Below, one piece after another: positions 16,994 to 26,610 of a DNA stretch of 64,000 nt. The stretch spans positions 310,001 through 374,000 of the forward strand of contig NZ_VOXE01000001.1 of assembly GCF_008014695.1 (NCBI RefSeq), in the 5' to 3' direction. The notes below the pieces were generated by a model. That model was given only the letters and a program-made list of their open reading frames with translations. It was not told the origin of the DNA and did no database searches. The stretch comes from Chryseobacterium sp. (GTDB lineage: Bacteria; Bacteroidota; Bacteroidia; Flavobacteriales; Weeksellaceae). Every line of letters begins with the position of its first letter. The first letter of the stretch is position 1. A program made the position numbers and the translations under genes.

Positions 16994-17755
16994 ATGAGAA
17001 AAATTACATTATTGGCTCTTACTTTTATTTCGGTACTGTCTTTTGCACAGGAAAAAATCAAATATTCGAGAGAGCAGCTGAAAAACATGGACAACTATCT
17101 TTTCGAAGAAGTATTTACAATGGTTTCTCCATCCAGAATTTCCAAAATTATCCTGAAAGATGGCCGTACTATAGAAGGTAAGGCGCGGGATCTGGACCGT
17201 AAAAAAGCACAGATTTATTCCATTGATATTAAGGACAAATCAGGAAATAAGCAAACGCTGGAAGCTTCTCAGATTGCCGAAATGTATCTCCCTACAGCTG
17301 AATTTGAAAAAGCTGTCAAAATCACAAACTATTTCTCTAAAGTTGGATACATGGAGAATAAAAAGATAAAAAAATCAGTTGAAAAAGATGTGGTCTACTT
17401 CCGCAATCAAAAAGTGTCCTTAAAGAACAAAGCGGATGAAAAAGAATATCTGATGCAGTTGATCAATCCGGAATTCAGCAGCAAAATTGAAGTCTATGGT
17501 GATCCTTTGGCTGGCGAAACCGGGGGAGTGAGCATTAACGGCAGTCCGCAAATAGGAGGCGGTGTTACCAAATCTTTTTACGTGAAGAAGGGCGATAACA
17601 TCATTTGGCTTAAAAAATCAGAATTTGAGGAGCAATACAATTTTCTTTTTGGCGACAATGCTGAGTTTGTTAAAAAGTATCCGCTGAACAGTATAAAATG
17701 GGAGCAATTCAGCTTTTTGGTCAGTGAATATACAAGGCTGGCAGAAGAAGGATAA
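16994..17755 (+). CDS. Exported protein of unknown function
   Basis: A 253-residue protein with a signal peptide, MRKITLLALTFISVLSFA-Q. The mature part begins KIKYSREQLKNMDNYLFEE, contains the stretch KIILKDGRTIEGKARDLDRKKAQIYSIDIKD, which may be a small beta-barrel (SH3-like), and a Gly-rich loop GETGGVSINGSPQIGGG. I do not recognise the family. It lies 18 bases after the nucleoside permease and is probably in the same transcript, ending at a terminator. Confidence 0.75.
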   Translation: MRKITLLALTFISVLSFAQEKIKYSREQLKNMDNYLFEEVFTMVSPSRISKIILKDGRTIEGKARDLDRKKAQIYSIDIKDKSGNKQTLEASQIAEMYLPTAEFEKAVKITNYFSKVGYMENKKIKKSVEKDVVYFRNQKVSLKNKADEKEYLMQLINPEFSSKIEVYGDPLAGETGGVSINGSPQIGGGVTKSFYVKKGDNIIWLKKSEFEEQYNFLFGDNAEFVKKYPLNSIKWEQFSFLVSEYTRLAEEG

Positions 17756-17793
17756 ACTCAGCTCTAATCTCAGATTTATCAATAAAATGCTAC

Positions 17794-17827
17794 AAAAACA
17801 CACTTTCCGGAAAGTGTGTTTTTTTTT
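17794..17827 (+). terminator. Terminator after the exported unknown protein
   Basis: A long perfect inverted repeat, AAACACACTTTCC / GGAAAGTGTGTTT, followed by a T-run. Confidence 0.93.
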
Positions 17828-17863
17828 GTAATTTAGCGTATTCAAAAAATAATAAAATTCAAT

Positions 17864-19042
17864 ATGCAAGAAGTTTTCATCGTTTCAGCAGTAAGAACTC
17901 CAATGGGAAGTTTTATGGGGAGTTTATCCACCGTTCCGGCAACAAAATTAGGTTCAACAGCCATTAAAGGCGCTTTAGAAAAAATAAATCTTGATCCGAA
18001 ACTGGTTCAGGAAGTATATATGGGAAATGTGCTTCAGGCTGGCGAAGGTCAGGCTCCTGCCCGTCAGGCTGCGTTGGGAGCAGGTCTTTCGAATGAAACA
18101 CCTTCCACAACAATTAACAAAGTTTGTGCATCGGGAATGAAAGCGGTTATGATGGCTGCTCAGGCCATTAAAGCTGGTGATCAGGATATTATCGTTGCAG
18201 GAGGAATGGAGAATATGTCTTCAGTTCCCCATTATTTCAATGCAAGAAATGCAACGAAACTTGGAGATGTAAAAATGCAGGACGGAATGGTTCTGGACGG
18301 TTTAACCGACGTTTACAACAAAGTCCACATGGGAGTTTGTGCAGAGAAATGTGCAGCCAAATACGAAATTACAAGAGAAGATCAGGACAATTTCGCCGTA
18401 GAGTCTTACAAACGTTCTGCAAATGCGTGGAGTGGAGGTAAATTTAAAGACGAAGTAGTTTCTGTGGAAATCCCGCAAAGAAAAGGTGATCCAGTTATCT
18501 TCAGCGAAGACGAAGAATATAAAGCGGTTAATTTCGACAGAATCGGAACTTTAGCTACCGTTTTCCAGAAAGAAAACGGAACGGTAACCGCAGCAAATGC
18601 GTCCACCTTAAATGACGGTGCTTCTGCTTTGGTTTTGATGTCCAAAGAAAAAATGGAAGAACTGGATCTTAAACCTTTGGCTAAAATTGTTTCATATGCC
18701 GATGCCGCACAGGAGCCGGAATGGTTTACCACTGCACCTGCAAAAGCACTTCCGATTGCTTTGAAAAAAGCTGGACTCGAAATTTCTGATATTGATTTCT
18801 TTGAATTCAACGAAGCTTTTTCGGTGGTTGGGTTAGCCAACAATAAAATTTTAGGTCTTGATTCCGCAAAAGTGAATGTTAATGGCGGTGCTGTTTCCTT
18901 GGGTCACCCGCTCGGAAGTTCAGGTTCCAGAATCATCGTTACGCTTATCAATGTCCTTAAACAGAACAACGGAAAATACGGCGCAGCCGCAATTTGCAAC
19001 GGTGGAGGTGGAGCTTCTGCAATTGTGATTGAGAACGTATAA
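17864..19042 (+). CDS. Acetyl-CoA C-acetyltransferase (thiolase)
   Basis: A 392-residue thiolase. The acylated cysteine is C88 in INKVCASGMKAV. The C-terminal signatures are EFNEAFSVV, NVNGGAVSLGHPLGSSG (catalytic His) and CNGGGGASAIVIE (second catalytic Cys). It condenses two acetyl-CoA to acetoacetyl-CoA or does the reverse in beta-oxidation. In this organism acetoacetyl-CoA also feeds the mevalonate route, and mevalonate kinase is 3 kb downstream, though on a separate unit. Full length. Confidence 0.93.
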   Translation: MQEVFIVSAVRTPMGSFMGSLSTVPATKLGSTAIKGALEKINLDPKLVQEVYMGNVLQAGEGQAPARQAALGAGLSNETPSTTINKVCASGMKAVMMAAQAIKAGDQDIIVAGGMENMSSVPHYFNARNATKLGDVKMQDGMVLDGLTDVYNKVHMGVCAEKCAAKYEITREDQDNFAVESYKRSANAWSGGKFKDEVVSVEIPQRKGDPVIFSEDEEYKAVNFDRIGTLATVFQKENGTVTAANASTLNDGASALVLMSKEKMEELDLKPLAKIVSYADAAQEPEWFTTAPAKALPIALKKAGLEISDIDFFEFNEAFSVVGLANNKILGLDSAKVNVNGGAVSLGHPLGSSGSRIIVTLINVLKQNNGKYGAAAICNGGGGASAIVIENV

Positions 19043-19067
19043 GCACTAAATAAACTTTTAATCCAGG

Positions 19068-19118
19068 CCATTAAGAATTGTTAATGATTTTTTTCATCAG
19101 ATTCTTAATGGTTTTTTT
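19068..19118 (+). terminator. Terminator after thiolase
   Basis: CCATTAAGAAT pairs with ATTCTTAATGG across about 22 bases, followed by a T-run that also runs into the next -7 box (TATTTTTG at 19118-19125). Confidence 0.85.
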
Positions 19119-19125
19119 ATTTTTG
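19118..19125 (+). promoter_or_regulatory. -7 box of the UMF1-type transporter
   Basis: TATTTTTG, 19 bases before the ATG at 19145. It overlaps the end of the preceding terminator. Confidence 0.5.
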
Positions 19126-19144
19126 TTCAACTAATTGTACCCAA

Positions 19145-20629
19145 ATGCCTGAAAACGACAATTTAAAGTCTCAGAACATCAAGAATAATCCAAAGATCAT
19201 GAAAGCCTGGGCTTATTATGACTGGGCGAATTCGGTTTATTCACTGGTGATCACTTCCACCATTTTCCCCATTTATTATTCTATCCTTACGACTTCACAT
19301 GAAAAAAGTGAATTTGTAAAGGAAACCGGGCAATGGATCAAGGTTCCGGTCCGCCATATGATCAGTATATTCGGGAAGGAATATCAGCCGGACGCTATTT
19401 ACGGATATTCGCTTACGATTTCGTTCCTCATTGTGGTTTTACTTTCTCCTATTTTGTCTTCTTTGGCTGATACCATTGGGAATAAGAAATCATTTTTACA
19501 GTTCTTCTGCTATTTGGGAGCCACTTCATGTATGGGACTGGCGATGTTTACTGGGATGCAGAACGTTTTTTTAGGATTGCTCTTCAGCATTACCGCAAGC
19601 GTCGGGTTTTGGGGAAGCCTCGTTTTTTACAATTCCTTTCTCCCGGATATTGCCACGCGTGACAAACAGGATGCCCTCTCGGCTCGGGGCTATGTTTACG
19701 GCTACATCGGCTCGGTTGTTCTGGTGATTATATGTCTGGTTTTGATTCAGGTTTTTGCTAAAAATCCTGATGAAGCCAAGCTGTACACCCGGATTTCTTT
19801 CCTTCTGACCGGTGCATGGTGGTTTGGGTTTTCGCAGTATACTTTTAAATACCTGCCGCAGTTCGGGAATGTTAAAGATCAGCTTCCTAAGGATCTGGTT
19901 TTGCTGAATTATAAGAATATTTTTAAAAAACACGAAGAACAGGGCGGTTTCTGGGAAGTTTTTAAAGACAATATCCATTTTTACAGAGATATAGTGAAGG
20001 AAAGTTTTCACGAGCTTTTCAAAGTGGGAAAAACGCTTTTTGCAGACCGGAATCTTAAGTTCTTCCTTTCCAGTTTTTTCTTTTATAGTGTTGGAATGCA
20101 GACCATTTTTTTAATGGCGACGCTGTTTGGGAAAAGCGAAATCAATCTTCCTCAGGATCGCCTGATCTTAACGCTGTTGCTGATTCAGATTGAAGCGATT
20201 ATCGGTGCTCTATTTTTCTCCTGGTTATCGAAGAAAATAGGAAATAAAAATGTGATCTCCATTGCTGTTTCACTTTGGATTGTTGCATGTTTGTCGGCAT
20301 ATTTTCTTAATAAAGAGAATCCGAATGTGGAGTATCAGTTTTACGGAATTGCAGGAATTATCGGTCTGGTAATGGGCGGTTTACAGGCAATGTCGCGTTC
20401 TACTTATTCGAAGCTGCTCCCGGAAGATTCCATGGATAACACCACATTTTTCAGTTTTTACGACGTGTTGGAAAAACTGGCGATTATTTTAGGAACTTTC
20501 ATCTTTGCAACCATGATCGAAAAGTATCATAACATGCGATTTGCAGCCCTATCGATGACCATATTTTTCTTTGCAGGTCTGGTGCTCATCAGGTTTTTGA
20601 AGGTTAAAATGAATAACGAGAAGGAATAG
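19145..20629 (+). CDS. MFS transporter, UMF1 (Atg22-like) family
   Basis: A 494-residue membrane protein with about 12 hydrophobic segments. The signature near the start, KAWAYYDWANSVYSLVITST, and the later SFFFYSVGMQTIFLMA and GLVMGGLQAMSRSTYSKLLPE, are typical of UMF1/Vps22-type permeases. Eukaryotic relatives export amino acids from vacuoles; bacterial substrates are not defined. A long cytoplasmic loop lies at about residues 225-300. It stands between the thiolase terminator and the mevalonate kinase promoter, so it is probably monocistronic. Confidence 0.85.
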   Translation: MPENDNLKSQNIKNNPKIMKAWAYYDWANSVYSLVITSTIFPIYYSILTTSHEKSEFVKETGQWIKVPVRHMISIFGKEYQPDAIYGYSLTISFLIVVLLSPILSSLADTIGNKKSFLQFFCYLGATSCMGLAMFTGMQNVFLGLLFSITASVGFWGSLVFYNSFLPDIATRDKQDALSARGYVYGYIGSVVLVIICLVLIQVFAKNPDEAKLYTRISFLLTGAWWFGFSQYTFKYLPQFGNVKDQLPKDLVLLNYKNIFKKHEEQGGFWEVFKDNIHFYRDIVKESFHELFKVGKTLFADRNLKFFLSSFFFYSVGMQTIFLMATLFGKSEINLPQDRLILTLLLIQIEAIIGALFFSWLSKKIGNKNVISIAVSLWIVACLSAYFLNKENPNVEYQFYGIAGIIGLVMGGLQAMSRSTYSKLLPEDSMDNTTFFSFYDVLEKLAIILGTFIFATMIEKYHNMRFAALSMTIFFFAGLVLIRFLKVKMNNEKE

Positions 20630-20706
20630 GTTCAATTTAAATTATAATTAAAAATATGGCCCCGATTTTGCTGATATGAAAATGAATTTCCGGATTTAAA
20701 TTTTTG

Positions 20707-20714
20707 TATCTTTG
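20707..20714 (+). promoter_or_regulatory. -7 box of mevalonate kinase
   Basis: TATCTTTG lies 30 bases before the ATG at 20745. The upstream in-frame TTG at 20712 is inside this box, which argues for the later ATG start. Confidence 0.6.
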
Positions 20715-20744
20715 CAACTGGAAACCAACGAATTAAATCACATT

Positions 20745-21671
20745 ATGACGAATCCTCTATTTTACGCAAAAATCCTTTTGTTCGGCGAATACGGCATTAT
20801 CGAAGATTCCCAGGGTTTAACCTTACCGTACAGTTTCTATAAAGGCGCATTAAAATTCTCAGATCTAAGCAGCGATTTCGAAAAAAAATCAAATCTTTCC
20901 CTTCAAAAATATTCGGTTTATTTAAAAAATCTTGAAATTCCTGATCAGTTCAAAATAGATATTTCTGCCCTGGAGGAAGATCTCAGAAATGGTCTTTTCT
21001 TTGATTCAAATATTCCGCAGGGTTATGGAGTTGGGAGTTCCGGCGCTTTGGTTGCCGCGATTTTTGAAAAATATTCTGTTAAAAAATATTCTCCGGATCA
21101 TATTTCGAAAAACGAACTTAAAGACCTGAAAAAAATATTCGGCGAGCTCGAAAGTTATTTCCACGGAAAAAGTTCAGGCATTGATCCTTTGATCTGCTAT
21201 ATGAATCTTCCGATTCTGATTGAAAACCGCGAAAATGTTGATAAAGTTTCCATTCCGAAAGGAGAGGAAGGAAAGGGCGCAATTTTCCTCATCGATTCCG
21301 GAATGACAGGTGAAACCGGACCGATGGTGCAGATTTTCTTTGAAAAAATGAAAACTGAAGGGTTCCGGAAAACGATGAAAGAGGAGTTCATCCGCTATAA
21401 CAATGCGTGTATTGAAGCATTTTTGAAAAAAGAAATGAACCCCCTCTTCAGAAATCTTAAAAATCTCTCAATCTGGGCGTACGAACATTTTAAACCAATG
21501 ATTCCGGAGAGTACTTACAAAGCGTGGAAAAAAGGACTTGATACCAATGCCTATTACCTGAAACTTTGCGGCAGCGGCGGTGGTGGCTATATTTTGGGAT
21601 TCACAAAAGATTATGAAAAAGCCGAAAAAATGCTTTCGGGTTTTCAGAAAGAAGTCATTTACCGATTCTAA
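20745..21671 (+). CDS. mvk: Mevalonate kinase (GHMP family)
   Basis: A 308-residue GHMP kinase, taking the ATG at 20745 (MTNPLFYAKILLFGEYGII). The ATP-binding motif is IPQGYGVGSSGALVAA at about residues 95-110. A substrate-side segment is GKSSGIDPLICYMNLP, and the C-terminal glycine motif is KLCGSGGGGYILGF. It phosphorylates mevalonate on the route to isopentenyl diphosphate, which this bacterium needs for menaquinone and carotenoids. Among GHMP kinases the LFGEYGII start fits mevalonate kinase best; phosphomevalonate kinase is the main alternative. The UbiA gene follows by 48 bases. Confidence 0.82.
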   Translation: MTNPLFYAKILLFGEYGIIEDSQGLTLPYSFYKGALKFSDLSSDFEKKSNLSLQKYSVYLKNLEIPDQFKIDISALEEDLRNGLFFDSNIPQGYGVGSSGALVAAIFEKYSVKKYSPDHISKNELKDLKKIFGELESYFHGKSSGIDPLICYMNLPILIENRENVDKVSIPKGEEGKGAIFLIDSGMTGETGPMVQIFFEKMKTEGFRKTMKEEFIRYNNACIEAFLKKEMNPLFRNLKNLSIWAYEHFKPMIPESTYKAWKKGLDTNAYYLKLCGSGGGGYILGFTKDYEKAEKMLSGFQKEVIYRF

Positions 21672-21719
21672 TATTAATGCCGGAACTCACTTTTCAAAAT
21701 TCACATTCGGCATAATTTT

Positions 21720-22610
21720 ATGAAGCACCCACTCTTTTACAGAATTTCACAGTTTGTCGGTTTTTTGCTTGGAGCCAGGGTTTTCGTTACGGCTTTACTA
21801 ACTTTCGCGTTATATGTTTCCACTTTTTTTCTTTTCAATCAGGAAGAGAGTCTGAGCAATTTTGTTTTCGATTTTAAGATTCACGGCATTATTTTCTGTG
21901 CTGTTTTAAGTATTTTGGCCGGCGGAATCATCAATCAGTTCTATGACCGTGAAAAGGATAAACTTACGAAACCTTTCCGCACGCGTTTACAGAGCTTTCT
22001 TAAACAGAAATATTTTCTTTACGCTTATCTTTCTTTAAACCTGGTATCCCTTGGGATCGCGTTTCTTATTTCGCCGCGGGTTTTTGTCTTTTTTCTGGTC
22101 TATCAGTTTCTGATGTGGTTTTACAGCCATAAACTGAGTAAAATTCTCATCATCAACAATCTCACATTTGTGGGGCTTACTTTATATCCTTTTTTCGGGA
22201 TGCTTGTTTATTACCGCACTTTTTCTCTGAAGGTTTTTTTAATGGCCGCATTTCTATTTTTAATGCTGCTGATTATTGACGTTGTTAAAGATTTTCTTAC
22301 CCGGACAGCCGATAAAATGTTTGGTTACGACACGCTTCCAATCCGCTTTGGTCTAAAGGCTTCCAGAACGATCAGCGTAATCTTGATCATAGTTTTAATG
22401 GGTATTTCGGCAATTATTATAGACAAAACAGGTTTCAACAGCATACTGAACTATTATTTCGGCGCGGGAATGTTCATTCTTATCGTTTCTGTTTATTTAT
22501 TGCTCAGGCCGGCCACGAAAAATACCGTTATTGTTCTGAATATTCTCAGAATCTGGATTTTTGTAGGGATCATCGCCATGCTTTTTAACGGAATCCTTAC
22601 AAAATTTTAG
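21720..22610 (+). CDS. UbiA-family prenyltransferase
   Basis: A 296-residue membrane protein with about 8-9 hydrophobic segments. The first prenyl-diphosphate motif is NQFYDREKDKL (NxxxDxxxD) at about residues 75-85; the second is DVVKDFLTRTADKMFGYDTLP at about 184-204. The enzyme joins a prenyl chain to an acceptor. Candidates are geranylgeranylglycerol phosphate synthesis, digeranylgeranyl transfer, or a quinone-type step; MenA itself has a somewhat different pattern. Being next to mevalonate kinase fits isoprenoid use. The acceptor cannot be read from the sequence. Confidence 0.82.
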   Translation: MKHPLFYRISQFVGFLLGARVFVTALLTFALYVSTFFLFNQEESLSNFVFDFKIHGIIFCAVLSILAGGIINQFYDREKDKLTKPFRTRLQSFLKQKYFLYAYLSLNLVSLGIAFLISPRVFVFFLVYQFLMWFYSHKLSKILIINNLTFVGLTLYPFFGMLVYYRTFSLKVFLMAAFLFLMLLIIDVVKDFLTRTADKMFGYDTLPIRFGLKASRTISVILIIVLMGISAIIIDKTGFNSILNYYFGAGMFILIVSVYLLLRPATKNTVIVLNILRIWIFVGIIAMLFNGILTKF

Positions 22611-22639
22611 TTTTTATTTTTTATTCCTCTTCTATTGTT

Positions 22640-22647
22640 TAAATTTG
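22640..22647 (+). promoter_or_regulatory. -7 box of proline dehydrogenase
   Basis: TAAATTTG, 19 bases before the ATG at 22667. Confidence 0.6.
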
Positions 22648-22666
22648 CTTCTACTAAAAAGTTTTA

Positions 22667-23836
22667 ATGAGCATTTTCAACAATACACAGCTTGCTTTCG
22701 CCGATAAGACCGATGCACAGCTGAAAAAAGCATACTGGATGTTTAAACTGATTGAACAGCCGGCTCTTACAAAAATAGGTACCAATATTCTCAATTTTAC
22801 CGTTCATCATAATTTTCCTTTCGCCGGAGATGTTGTGAAAGCCACTTTGTTCGAACAGTTCTGCGGCGGGGAAACACGTGAAGAAAGCATGCAGGTCGTT
22901 ACCCAGATGTTCCGCCGGGGAGTGGGAAGTATTTTCGATTATTCCATTGAAGGAAAAGAAGAGGAAGCAGTTTTTGATTCGGTTTGTAATGAAATTAAAG
23001 ACATCATCCGTTTTTCAGTAGGCAATCCGGCAATTCCATTCATCGTTTTTAAACCAACAGCTTTCGGCAGAATTGATATTTATGAAGAAATCGGAAAAGG
23101 AACGGAACTCACTTCCAGCCAGAAAGAAGAATGGGAAAGAGTTGTAAAAAGGTTTGACGAAGTCTGCAGACTTTGTTTTGAAAATGACAAAAAAGTGATG
23201 ATCGATGCAGAAGAGACCTGGATGCAGGATGCAGCCGACCATTTGGTGGAGGAAATGATGCAGAAATACAACCGCGAAAAACCCATTGTCTGGAACACCA
23301 TTCAGATGTACAGAACCGGAAGGCTGGAATATATGCAGGCAAACCTTCAGCGTGCGAAAGAAAAAGGCTATTTCATCGGCTACAAAATTGTACGCGGTGC
23401 TTATATGGAAAAAGAACGGGAAAGAGCGGCCGCAAACGGTTATCCGGATCCGATCCAACCGACAAAAGACGCTTCAGATAAAAATTATAACAGCGGAATT
23501 GATTTTGTAATGGATAATTTGGATAGCGTTTCCGGATTTTTCGGTACCCATAACGAGAAATCTAGCGAACTGGTGATGGATAAGATGAAAGCGAAAGGTC
23601 TTGAAAACAGCGATGAACGCATTTATTTCGGTCAGCTTTATGGAATGAGCGATAATATCACTTTCTATTTGGCCGACAAAAAATACAATGTTGCCAAATA
23701 TCTTCCGTACGGTCCTGTGAAAGATGTGGTTCCGTATCTCACACGAAGAGCACAGGAAAACACCTCTGTTAAGGGACAGACCGGTCGTGAACTCGGCCTG
23801 ATTCAAAAAGAACTGGACCGCAGAAAAGGAAAATAA
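22667..23836 (+). CDS. Proline dehydrogenase (PRODH)
   Basis: A 389-residue stand-alone proline dehydrogenase with a beta/alpha barrel. Landmarks are VFKPTAFGR, MIDAEETWMQDAADHLVEEM, NTIQMYRTGRL, GYKIVRGAYMEKERERA, FFGTHNEKSS, and the C-terminal FGQLYGMSDNITFYLA and YLPYGPVKDVVPYLTRRAQEN, where the arginine pair binds the proline carboxylate. It oxidises proline to pyrroline-5-carboxylate with FAD and passes electrons to quinone. The partner P5C dehydrogenase is not in the window, so the two-enzyme form of the pathway is used. Confidence 0.93.
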   Translation: MSIFNNTQLAFADKTDAQLKKAYWMFKLIEQPALTKIGTNILNFTVHHNFPFAGDVVKATLFEQFCGGETREESMQVVTQMFRRGVGSIFDYSIEGKEEEAVFDSVCNEIKDIIRFSVGNPAIPFIVFKPTAFGRIDIYEEIGKGTELTSSQKEEWERVVKRFDEVCRLCFENDKKVMIDAEETWMQDAADHLVEEMMQKYNREKPIVWNTIQMYRTGRLEYMQANLQRAKEKGYFIGYKIVRGAYMEKERERAAANGYPDPIQPTKDASDKNYNSGIDFVMDNLDSVSGFFGTHNEKSSELVMDKMKAKGLENSDERIYFGQLYGMSDNITFYLADKKYNVAKYLPYGPVKDVVPYLTRRAQENTSVKGQTGRELGLIQKELDRRKGK

Positions 23837-23897
23837 ATTTTTATTGATCAACCATATTTTAGATCTGATATTTTCAGACTAAATAAAACATTTACAG

Positions 23898-23919
23898 AAC
23901 GGGCTTCAGCCCGTTTTTT
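23898..23919 (+). terminator. Terminator after proline dehydrogenase
   Basis: ACGGGCT / AGCCCGT hairpin followed by T6. Confidence 0.9.
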
Positions 23920-23931
23920 CGTGGGAAGCAG

Positions 23932-23960
23932 TTTGCTTTGACTGGAATTTTCTAAATTTG
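23932..23960 (+). promoter_or_regulatory. Promoter of priA
   Basis: TTTG at 23932-23935, a 17-base gap, then TAAATTTG at 23953-23960. The predicted transcript starts about 45 bases before the TTG start codon. Confidence 0.65.
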
Positions 23961-24013
23961 CAGATTGCCGCACCGCAAAATTTCTAAATCAGATAAATTT
24001 CTAAAAAATTACC

Positions 24014-26461
24014 TTGACTTTCGCCCAGATCATTTTACCGCTTAACCTAAAAGGGACTTTTACCTATAAAGTTCCCGAAGCTTTAGTGGAAAAACTCGAG
24101 CCGGGAATGCGCGTTTTGGTCCCGTTTCGCGGCAAAAAAATATACACGGGAATTGTTTCGGAAATTCACAGCGAAAAACCCGAAACCTTCGTTCCGAAAG
24201 AACTGATTAGTATTCTGGATGATTTTCCGATTCTGCCGAAAGAACAGAACCTTTTCTGGAACTGGCTTTCAGAATACTACCTCTGCAACCTGGGTGAGAT
24301 TTACCGTTTTGCTTTTCCTTCCTCATTAAAGCTGGAAAGTGAAACCTATCTGAAACTGAAACCCAATACAACTGTTGATTTTGAGCATCTGGATGTGAAT
24401 GAAATGTACCTGATCCAAGCGCTCGAAGTGCGTCAGCTCATCAATTTAACGGAAATCGAAGCGTTTATTCCAAAGAAGGACATCGTAAAAACGATCAATG
24501 CGCTCATTGATCTGCAGTATATTGAAATTGATGAAAAAATTACCGAGAAATACAGAGCTAAAGAAGTTGCGTATTTAAAGATTAATGAGGAAGAACTGAA
24601 AAACAGAAAACTTCCCGAAATTCTGGTCCAGCTGAAAAGGTCGCCAAAGCAGCAGGAACTGTTTCTGATGCTGCTTGAAAAGCAGACCGAAAATCCCGGA
24701 ACACCGCTGCGGAAATCCGATATCTTCGGAGAAGGAAACTTTGCGCATGCGCACTTGAAATCTTTGACAGACAAGAATCTTGTACAGGAATATTTTCTTC
24801 AGAAAGACCGTCTGGAGACCTACAGTGGCGAAACCGAAGAACTGGACGAGTTGAGTGAAGCGCAACAACTTTCAAAAATTGAAATCGATACAGCATTTGC
24901 TGCAGGCAAAAATGTGCTGCTTCATGGGGTTACTTCTTCGGGCAAAACCCATATTTATCTCGAGAAAATTGAAGAGACCGTACAGAACGGAAAAAATGTT
25001 CTTTTTCTGCTTCCGGAAATTTCCCTCACCAAACAGATTGTTCAGCGCCTCGAAAAAAAATACGGAAATAAACTCGGTTTTTATCACCAGAAACTGACTG
25101 ATTTTGAAAGGGTAGAGGTCTGGCGTAAAATTAAAAACAACGAACTGAAAGTGCTGATCGGAACAAGGAATGCGCTTTTTCTTCCGTTTCAGAATCTAGG
25201 CCTTATTGTCGTGGATGAGGAGCACGATTCTGCCTACAAACAGCGGGAAGTTTCACCATTTTTTAACGGAAAGGATGCCGCTCAGGTACTGGCCAACTTT
25301 TACAGAGCCAATGTCATTCTGGGTTCTGCAACGCCGTCTGTTGAGTCATATTATCTTGCAAAAAAAGACAGAATTCGTTACGTGTTTCTTGCCGAACGTT
25401 TCGGCAAGGTGAAATTACCGGAGTTTGAAATCATCAACTTTAAAGAAGAGCAGGATTCAAAAAAGATCATCGGCAATTTTTCTTTGAAATTGATTGATGA
25501 AATTAAAAACGAATTGGAGCATAAAAAACAGACCATGATTCTCCACAACCGTCGCGGTTATGCCAATGTGGTGGAATGTGAGACCTGTGGTTATGTAAAT
25601 TACTGTTCGAATTGTGATGTGGTCATGACTTATCACAAATTTTCGAATGAAATGAAATGCCATTATTGCGGACAGAAAGCTGCCAAACCGAAAGTCTGTC
25701 CGAAATGCCATTCCGAAAACCTGAATGAACGCGGAGTGGGCGTGGAACAGATTCATGAAGAAGTGTCAAGGATTTTTCCGGAGGCTGAAGTCGATAGGAT
25801 GGATGTGGATTCGATGCGCAAAAAGTTTGCCTACGAAAAACTCTACGAAAAGATTGAAACCGGCGAGACTGAAATTATCGTCGGAACACAGATGATTTCC
25901 AAAGGCCTGGATTTCGACAATATTGAACTCGTAGCTATACCAAAAGCGGATTCGTTGCTTTATGTGCAGGATTTCAGGGCAGATGAAAGAGCATATCAGC
26001 TCATTACCCAGGTATCCGGAAGAGCCGGAAGATTATCGGGTGAAGGTAAAATTCTGATTCAGACCTATAATCCTCAACATCTGGTTTTCCAGCTAATTAA
26101 AGAACATGATTCAACGAAAATTTACAGCCATTTTCTGGAAGAACGAAAGAAATTTCTTTATCCACCTTTCGTTAAATTGATCATGATCGAACTCAAACAC
26201 CGAAAGGAAGACAAAGTGAACCGCGCTTCACAGTTTCTGGGATCGGTGCTGAGAAAATATCTGCCAGAAGAATGCATTCTGGGCCCTGAAAAATCTCCAA
26301 TCGGGAAACTGAATCTGCTGTATCAGTTTCAGATTATGCTTAAGCTGCCGCGGGGCAAAAAATACGCCGAATATAAAAATCTTGTAGAAGCCAGTCTGGA
26401 GGAATTTGATGAAATCACTGCTTACCAAAGCATTAAAAAGATGATTTTCGTGGATTTTTAA
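24014..26461 (+). CDS. priA: Primosomal replication restart helicase PriA
   Basis: An 815-residue PriA. It starts with TTG; the encoded TFAQIILPLNLKGTFTYKVP matches the normal PriA N-terminus, so the rare start is likely real. Walker A GVTSSGKTH is near residue 304, and DEEH near residue 400. The zinc-binding cysteine cluster spans about residues 521-567 (CETC, CSNCD, CHYC, CPKC). The later helicase motifs IVGTQMISKGLDFDN and QVSGRAGR are intact. It reloads the replisome at stalled forks. All expected domains are present. Confidence 0.95.
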   Translation: MTFAQIILPLNLKGTFTYKVPEALVEKLEPGMRVLVPFRGKKIYTGIVSEIHSEKPETFVPKELISILDDFPILPKEQNLFWNWLSEYYLCNLGEIYRFAFPSSLKLESETYLKLKPNTTVDFEHLDVNEMYLIQALEVRQLINLTEIEAFIPKKDIVKTINALIDLQYIEIDEKITEKYRAKEVAYLKINEEELKNRKLPEILVQLKRSPKQQELFLMLLEKQTENPGTPLRKSDIFGEGNFAHAHLKSLTDKNLVQEYFLQKDRLETYSGETEELDELSEAQQLSKIEIDTAFAAGKNVLLHGVTSSGKTHIYLEKIEETVQNGKNVLFLLPEISLTKQIVQRLEKKYGNKLGFYHQKLTDFERVEVWRKIKNNELKVLIGTRNALFLPFQNLGLIVVDEEHDSAYKQREVSPFFNGKDAAQVLANFYRANVILGSATPSVESYYLAKKDRIRYVFLAERFGKVKLPEFEIINFKEEQDSKKIIGNFSLKLIDEIKNELEHKKQTMILHNRRGYANVVECETCGYVNYCSNCDVVMTYHKFSNEMKCHYCGQKAAKPKVCPKCHSENLNERGVGVEQIHEEVSRIFPEAEVDRMDVDSMRKKFAYEKLYEKIETGETEIIVGTQMISKGLDFDNIELVAIPKADSLLYVQDFRADERAYQLITQVSGRAGRLSGEGKILIQTYNPQHLVFQLIKEHDSTKIYSHFLEERKKFLYPPFVKLIMIELKHRKEDKVNRASQFLGSVLRKYLPEECILGPEKSPIGKLNLLYQFQIMLKLPRGKKYAEYKNLVEASLEEFDEITAYQSIKKMIFVDF

Positions 26462-26525
26462 GAAACTTTAACGCTTTTTTGTAGGTTTTAAGGCTGGTAA
26501 GTGACGGTTTATCAACAATAATTTC

Positions 26526-26533
26526 TATTTTTG
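26526..26533 (+). promoter_or_regulatory. -7 box of the DacB-like gene
   Basis: TATTTTTG, about 78 bases before the ATG at 26611, so the leader would be about 70 bases long. Confidence 0.5.
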
Positions 26534-26610
26534 AGCGTTCGATAGATGTTTATGCGTTCAATCTTATCGAAAAAAGAAGAGTTATTCAGATAATCAAATA
26601 AATATTTTAA

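Noticed and set aside
20712..20744. Earlier TTG start of mevalonate kinase
   Set aside because: The codon lies inside the TATCTTTG box; the family start fits the ATG at 20745.
22997..23458. Several antisense frames over proline dehydrogenase
   Set aside because: Shadow frames of a strongly conserved gene, with no signals of their own.
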